Positions 62,801 to 64,000 of a DNA stretch of 64,000 nucleotides are shown piece by piece (within the stretch, counting starts at the first letter, position 1; the number at the start of each line of letters is the position of its first letter). Under the pieces are notes generated by a model, which saw only the letters and a program-made list of their open reading frames with translations, was not told where the DNA came from and did no database searches. Source of the stretch: Paraescarpia echinospica (Eukaryota > Annelida > Polychaeta > Sabellida > Siboglinidae); NCBI GenBank assembly GCA_020002185.1, contig CM034533.1:37616219-37680218 (forward strand), in the 5' to 3' direction. A program made the position numbers and the translations under genes.

Positions 62801-63962
62801 GATAGATGTCAAGGCATTTAAGGTTGGCAATAAGAGATAAAGTGAATGAGATAAGATATGTGTTAACTAATTGTTTTGTTGTGCTAAGAAAGTCCTACAT
62901 TCCCTGGAGCGTGGGCTGACAATGTCAGTGCACTGTTAGTAAGAGATGTATGAACTCACATAGTTCCCAAAGAGAGGTGAGAGGAGGATGATGACAACCT
63001 CGTAGATGCCCAGGATCACTCCAGCCACTGTGCCACTGGCGCCTTTCTTTTTTGCCTACAAACATTACACAAAAAACAGTTGCAAGTACCAACATTTATG
63101 CCTGAATGTAAACGTACATACTACAATTTGTGACAGGCAGCAACAATTTCGTCAGATATGTAAATCACATTTGCACTATCCCAATAACCTACTTATTACA
63201 ACAGAGATAAAGTTGTTATGTTAAGCAATTCCTCCTAGATGATTTAAACCTTGGGCTCCACACTTCATCTACAACTCCAGGAAGAATCCGTAACACTTTT
63301 AATTTGCGCACATTTCCGACACGCCTAGATTTGTACTAGATATTTTCAAAACAAGGGTTTCCTTGTCTGGGTAACTTGGAACAACATCAAATAGCCTTGC
63401 GAAGAATTATAAATTAAATGTAATAACTATATACAGGCAATCTGTTGTTATTACGCACTACTGCTCACAGTGCTATGTATATTTTGTCATTTCTACAAGT
63501 TTTATCCAAAACAAAACAAGGTGTCATATAATGCATATATAAAATTAAGTTTGACTATACAATGATACATTTACGTTGAACAAAAGTACATTAGTTGATC
63601 ACTCTAAAAGTTTTCTAAGCTGACCCACTAACAAACTACCCGTCAAGTCATCTCATCCAGGGGACAAGTATTTCTGAAAACTAATTCAATGCAACAATAG
63701 TATTCCCACTTACCTCGGCTGCGAAAAAGGGAGCCAACAAGGCATAGAATGTGCCAACAAAAAAATTTGATACACAAAACGTCAGTATGATTAATTTACG
63801 ATTCCTCTTTTTTGTCCGATCCACTGGTAACTTTGTCAGTTCAACGTTGCTGTAATCACCAAATTGATTTTCTCTCAGAGGTGACGAACTTCGACCTCGG
63901 AAGTCAACCCGGAGCGAGGAGAGCAGTTCTTCTGACACCATGACTGTGGCTGGTAGATTCAT
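43115..63962 (-). CDS. SLC18B1: MFS-type transporter, SLC18B1 (vesicular polyamine transporter) orthologue
   Basis: Thirteen minus-strand exons join in consistent phase: 63714-63962, 62960-63055, 61859-61932, 61185-61332, 58560-58628, 55930-56020, 55307-55446, 53674-53772, 53155-53249, 51329-51424, 50585-50659, 49543-49636, 43115-43210 (1422 nt, 473 aa plus stop; the human protein is about 456 aa). The product follows SLC18B1 nearly end to end: FFAAEAKKKGASGTVAGVIL, an MFS loop motif GNYLTTIGAKF, ENVASVF, an antiporter-type GLGMMAGPPLGGLLYQ, GMVSGVFNFFFSLGLFLGPI and LDFEWAAAI. The tail ends EKQPLLGNSSAE, with an acidic dileucine signal typical of vesicle or lysosome sorting. Mammalian SLC18B1 exports polyamines into secretory vesicles by proton antiport; the role here is inferred. 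The ATG at 63962 is the first usable one, but the frame stays open to the window edge, so extra N-terminal residues or a further exon are possible. Confidence 0.95.
44763..44845. repeat. (GT)n microsatellite
   Basis: About 80 bp of almost pure GT in intron 12. Confidence 0.97.
45695..46165 (+). mobile_element. LINE reverse-transcriptase fragment
   Basis: GEEQAVFK at about 45713, then VELYLSRRKRLYCAFIDYKK AFDLVDRSSLWSKII, ISCSINGIVLKVVYNMYKNA and WQGENLCPLLFAIYLNHFE (45743-46033), and LLYADDTRMIQSN in another frame near 46110-46150. A short internal piece without ends; frameshifted and dead. A different lineage from the LINEs at 1.2 and 34.4 kb. Confidence 0.88.
46371..46450. repeat. Two-copy tandem duplication of about 39 bp
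   Basis: CAGAATATTAATTTTCTATG then TTTGTCACCTACAGG occurs twice in succession with no differences seen, a minimal array in intron 12. Confidence 0.9.
47170..48450. other. Intron 12 sequence without recognised features
   Basis: No exon or defined element found; a short GT/GC purine-pyrimidine stretch occurs at 48105-48155. Confidence 0.45.
48452..48600 (-). mobile_element. Diverged partial copy of the TTAA-target element
   Basis: ATGGCAGGTAGATACGATTA, ACTGAGTAAAAAATGTATTG and CAGACCCCCGTTTCCATGGT then AACAAAGAAAATG match, in reverse orientation, the right-hand 210 bp of the element at 56590-57309. The far end was not found, so this copy is truncated or too diverged. Confidence 0.65.
49543..49636 (-). 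CDS. SLC18B1: SLC18B1 exon 12
   Basis: Acceptor ACTTGCAG, donor GCT|GTGAGT. Encodes LFLGPIVGGYLNDSLDFEWA then AAIISFAGMFA: TM11 with the GPxxGG motif and the start of TM12. Confidence 0.95.
50585..50659 (-). CDS. SLC18B1: SLC18B1 exon 11
   Basis: Acceptor GTTGACAG, donor CTAGG|GTGAGT. Encodes RHGYPNTLDTYGMVSGVFNF then FFSLG, matching the TM10-TM11 region. Confidence 0.95.
50690..51305. repeat. 22-bp minisatellite filling intron 10
   Basis: About 28 units of GACTGAATGGACCGGTGTGACA, with G/A and C/T variants and occasional 1-2 bp indels. Intron 10 is 669 bp and about nine tenths of it is this array, ending within about 25-30 bp of both flanking exons. Confidence 0.95.
51329..51424 (-). CDS. 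SLC18B1: SLC18B1 exon 10
   Basis: Acceptor GTTGCAG, donor CTAC|GTGGGT. Encodes QPLWLLNISQALMGLGIGSC then VICFQEFFITA, corresponding to TM9 and the following loop. Confidence 0.95.
52268..53154. repeat. 54-bp minisatellite made of the exon 9 end plus its splice donor
   Basis: About 16-17 units. On the minus strand each reads TTATTACTGATGGGTCCTGC then ACCCTTCCTACATACGCCTAT|GTAAGTACCCACC. It copies the last 35 or so bases of exon 9 (LLMGPAPFLYIPM) together with the 5' splice site and about 19 intronic bases. Nearly every unit keeps TAT|GTAAGT. It occupies the intron 9 side directly next to the exon. Confidence 0.95.
53155..53249 (-). CDS. SLC18B1: SLC18B1 exon 9
   Basis: Acceptor TTGTTGCAG, donor CCTAT|GTAAGT. 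Encodes PHWGPAMVAVGSCISSAGLL then LMGPAPFLYIP (TM8). The first donor after the exon body is the only one of the array that keeps the frame: reading into the next unit meets TAA at once. Confidence 0.93.
53250..53673. other. Intron 8
   Basis: No array. It contains a short ACCAGACC / ACCAGATC tandem at about 53405-53440 and an isolated TGACGTCA at about 53501. GGCCAGGATACACTGGCAC may mark a transposon end, not established. Confidence 0.45.
53674..53772 (-). CDS. SLC18B1: SLC18B1 exon 8
   Basis: Acceptor GTTTGCAG, donor AAAAAG|GTACAG. Encodes YHMSPVLLGVVFLAATGVYG then FSAPAWGYVADKK: TM7 and a second MFS loop motif (GYVADKK). Confidence 0.95.
53985..54941. repeat. 48-bp minisatellite grown from a LINE 3' tail
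   Basis: About 20 units of CTTGGTAGCTTCTTCCCCTT then GCTCCCTTGC GGGGTGGGGTCCACGTCA, with four or more shortened units. On the minus strand it follows directly the 3' end of the LINE fragment at 54942-55130, and the unit matches the single tail copy at about 22505-22545. In intron 7. Long ORFs (DPTPQGSKGKKLPSDV type) are artefacts. Confidence 0.95.
54942..55130 (-). mobile_element. LINE 3' fragment, copy B
   Basis: The minus strand encodes RPRLRWNDSIKRDLGRAGVN then EWMAIADERERWKELTRKVE EATK, the C-terminal part of a LINE reverse transcriptase, followed by the 48-bp tail array. Same family as copy A (22.5 kb), related in style to the LINE at 1.2-3.1 kb (RGRPRLRWEDCVKRDLEG). Antisense relative to the window, sense relative to SLC18B1. 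Confidence 0.85.
55307..55446 (-). CDS. SLC18B1: SLC18B1 exon 7
   Basis: Acceptor CTCCCACAG, donor AAAT|GTGAGA. Encodes DTRHVGKSFWSFARIPKVLL then LGLLLIVFSFSIGFTDIALA and VHVQRN: the central loop and TM7 approach of the second half. Confidence 0.94.
55930..56020 (-). CDS. SLC18B1: SLC18B1 exon 6
   Basis: Acceptor TTTTGCAG, donor TCAG|GTTCGT (a less common donor). Encodes IGGFRLPFISSGAALMAVGC then LAWTLLPPQS, TM6. Confidence 0.92.
56252..58226. mobile_element. Candidate repeated element, copy 2 (hosts a TTAA element)
   Basis: Left end GCCCTGAAGTCCTTTGGACTA and right end GCAGAGTGATGGCATTAGTC then CGTTGGACCTTCGGCCCAAA GGACTAAAA, both shared with 44875-47165. It contains a direct repeat: about 56490-56589 plus 57314-57450, and again about 57766-58010. 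The limits and superfamily are provisional. Confidence 0.45.
56590..57309. mobile_element. TTAA-target MITE (Kolobok- or piggyBac-like), 720 bp
   Basis: Begins GGCCAGACACCCCAGGTGAA and ends with the inverse of GGCCAGACACGGCAGGTAGA, flanked on both sides by TTAA (56586-56589, 57310-57313). The paralogous sequence at about 57840 is uninterrupted (CACAGTTAAAGGTTGTTT against CACAGTTAA-[element]-TTAAAGGATGTTTT), giving the pre-insertion state. TTAA duplications are typical of the Kolobok and piggyBac superfamilies. No transposase; non-autonomous. Confidence 0.92.
58560..58628 (-). CDS. SLC18B1: SLC18B1 exon 5
   Basis: Acceptor GTTGAAG, donor TACCAG|GTGGGT. 69 bp encoding GTLELFSGLGMMAGPPLGGL then LYQ: TM5 with the antiporter-type GPxxGG signature. 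Confidence 0.94.
59680..59862 (+). repeat. Partly duplicated tRNA-like (SINE-like) sequence
   Basis: AGTCGGCACTTGTGTCGAAT then CCCGACCCTTTTAAAGCCC resembles a polymerase III B-box region (GTGTCGAATCC). It recurs 60 bp on as AGTCGGCACTTGTATTGAAT then CCAGATCCTTTTGAAGCC, running into fold-back copy 2. No convincing A-box. Confidence 0.4.
59835..60088. mobile_element. Fold-back element, copy 2
   Basis: TTGAAGCCTAAATAGCGACC CGGTTTGT pairs with ACAAACCGGGGCGCTATTTA TGCCTCAA about 100 bp away. The right flank (AAATACGCCTAGGATAATGA; GCAAAACTCAAGTTATAATA GCGAAATCGAGGTG) matches the right flank of the copy at 38855-39135. In SLC18B1 intron 4. Confidence 0.7.
60336..60937. repeat. 36-bp minisatellite array
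   Basis: About 16-17 units of GTACCAGTGGTCAAGTGGAA then ACAACACCTCAACTGA, differing mainly by AAGTGG / AAGAAG in an ordered pattern (a three-unit repeat of types is visible). In intron 4. The 12-residue ORF repeats are artefacts. Confidence 0.96.
61185..61332 (-). CDS. SLC18B1: SLC18B1 exon 4
   Basis: Acceptor CCTTCAG, donor GTTTTT|GTAAGT. Encodes FLDGSPNGATYIVMCVLVRS then VEAAGSAAFMTSSFAILANE and FPENVASVF, matching TM4 and the following loop (PENVA). Confidence 0.95.
61836..61850 (-). promoter_or_regulatory. CTCF-like motif beside the exon 3 donor
   Basis: The minus strand reads CCACCAGGTGGCACT, a full match to the CTCF core CCASYAGRKGGC, starting 9 bp past the exon 3 splice donor. Binding is not shown by sequence alone. 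Confidence 0.4.
61859..61932 (-). CDS. SLC18B1: SLC18B1 exon 3
   Basis: Acceptor GTTTTAG, donor TTTGG|GTAAGT. Encodes LTTIGAKFTFVCGMMVCGCS then GMLFG: end of the MFS TM2-TM3 loop motif and TM3. Confidence 0.95.
61933..62959. other. SLC18B1 intron 2
   Basis: About 1 kb, AT-rich; no array, transposon or exon recognised. Confidence 0.5.
62960..63055 (-). CDS. SLC18B1: SLC18B1 exon 2
   Basis: Acceptor TTTGTAG, donor AACTAT|GTGAGT. Encodes AKKKGASGTVAGVILGIYEV then VIILLSPLFGNY: the TM1-TM2 loop (KKGAS is characteristic of the family) and TM2. Confidence 0.95.
63056..63713. other. SLC18B1 intron 1
   Basis: 658 bp, AT-rich, no feature recognised. Confidence 0.5.
63714..63962 (-). CDS. SLC18B1: SLC18B1 exon 1 (first in window)
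   Basis: Donor GCCGAG|GTAAGT. Encodes a hydrophilic N-tail with RVDFRGRSSSPLRENQ and a basic run RTKKRNRK, then TM1 LIILTFCVSNFFVGTFYALL and APFFAAE. From the ATG at 63962 the frame remains open upstream to 64000, so the real start may be outside the window. Confidence 0.85.
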
Positions 63963-64000
63963 CAAAGGTACAGTGTCGAATCTGTCGATTGGCTCACATC

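Overview
This window is nuclear DNA from an animal, most likely an invertebrate bilaterian. Small coding exons with GT..AG junctions are spread over AT-rich introns that are loaded with minisatellites and decayed transposons of animal families (LINE reverse transcriptases, hAT-like, mariner-like and TTAA-target elements, tRNA-derived SINE heads). Nothing bacterial or viral was seen. I cannot name the species; a mollusc-like or other lophotrochozoan source is a guess. 

Two multi-exon genes, both on the minus strand, account for nearly all convincing coding sequence. (1) About 9.1-29.0 kb: an AT-hook / C2H2 zinc-finger protein, 16 coding exons rebuilt here (2751 nt, 917 codons, every splice phase consistent), with a probable non-coding first exon and promoter near 38.4 kb. 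Its 3' end was not found. (2) 43.1-64.0 kb: an SLC18B1-type MFS transporter (vesicular polyamine transporter family), 13 exons, 1422 nt, 473 residues plus stop. Its stop is certain; its start may lie beyond the right edge. 

Layout: 1-3060 a 65-bp array and a broken LINE; 3236-4513 a 41-bp array; 4.5-8.9 kb no gene seen; 9.1-29.0 kb zinc-finger gene with arrays in many introns; 29.5-33.6 kb two large arrays inside its putative first intron, then an orphan exon-like ORF and a broken LINE (34.4-36.25 kb); 38.4 kb putative promoter; 38.6-39.1 kb SINE and fold-back element; 43.1-64 kb transporter gene with arrays and transposons in introns 4, 5, 7, 9, 10 and 12. 

The most notable observation is that at least three minisatellites did not arise at random but grew across exon/intron borders. 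The 54-bp array beside transporter exon 9 repeats the exon end plus its 5' splice site. The 28-bp and 48-bp arrays in the zinc-finger gene repeat 3' splice sites plus the exon start. The 48-bp array also carries a TGACGTCA (CRE/ATF) palindrome in most of its roughly 70 units and is open in the reading frame of the downstream exon. Two other arrays (65 bp at 1-1236, 48 bp at 54 kb) appear to have grown from LINE sequence.
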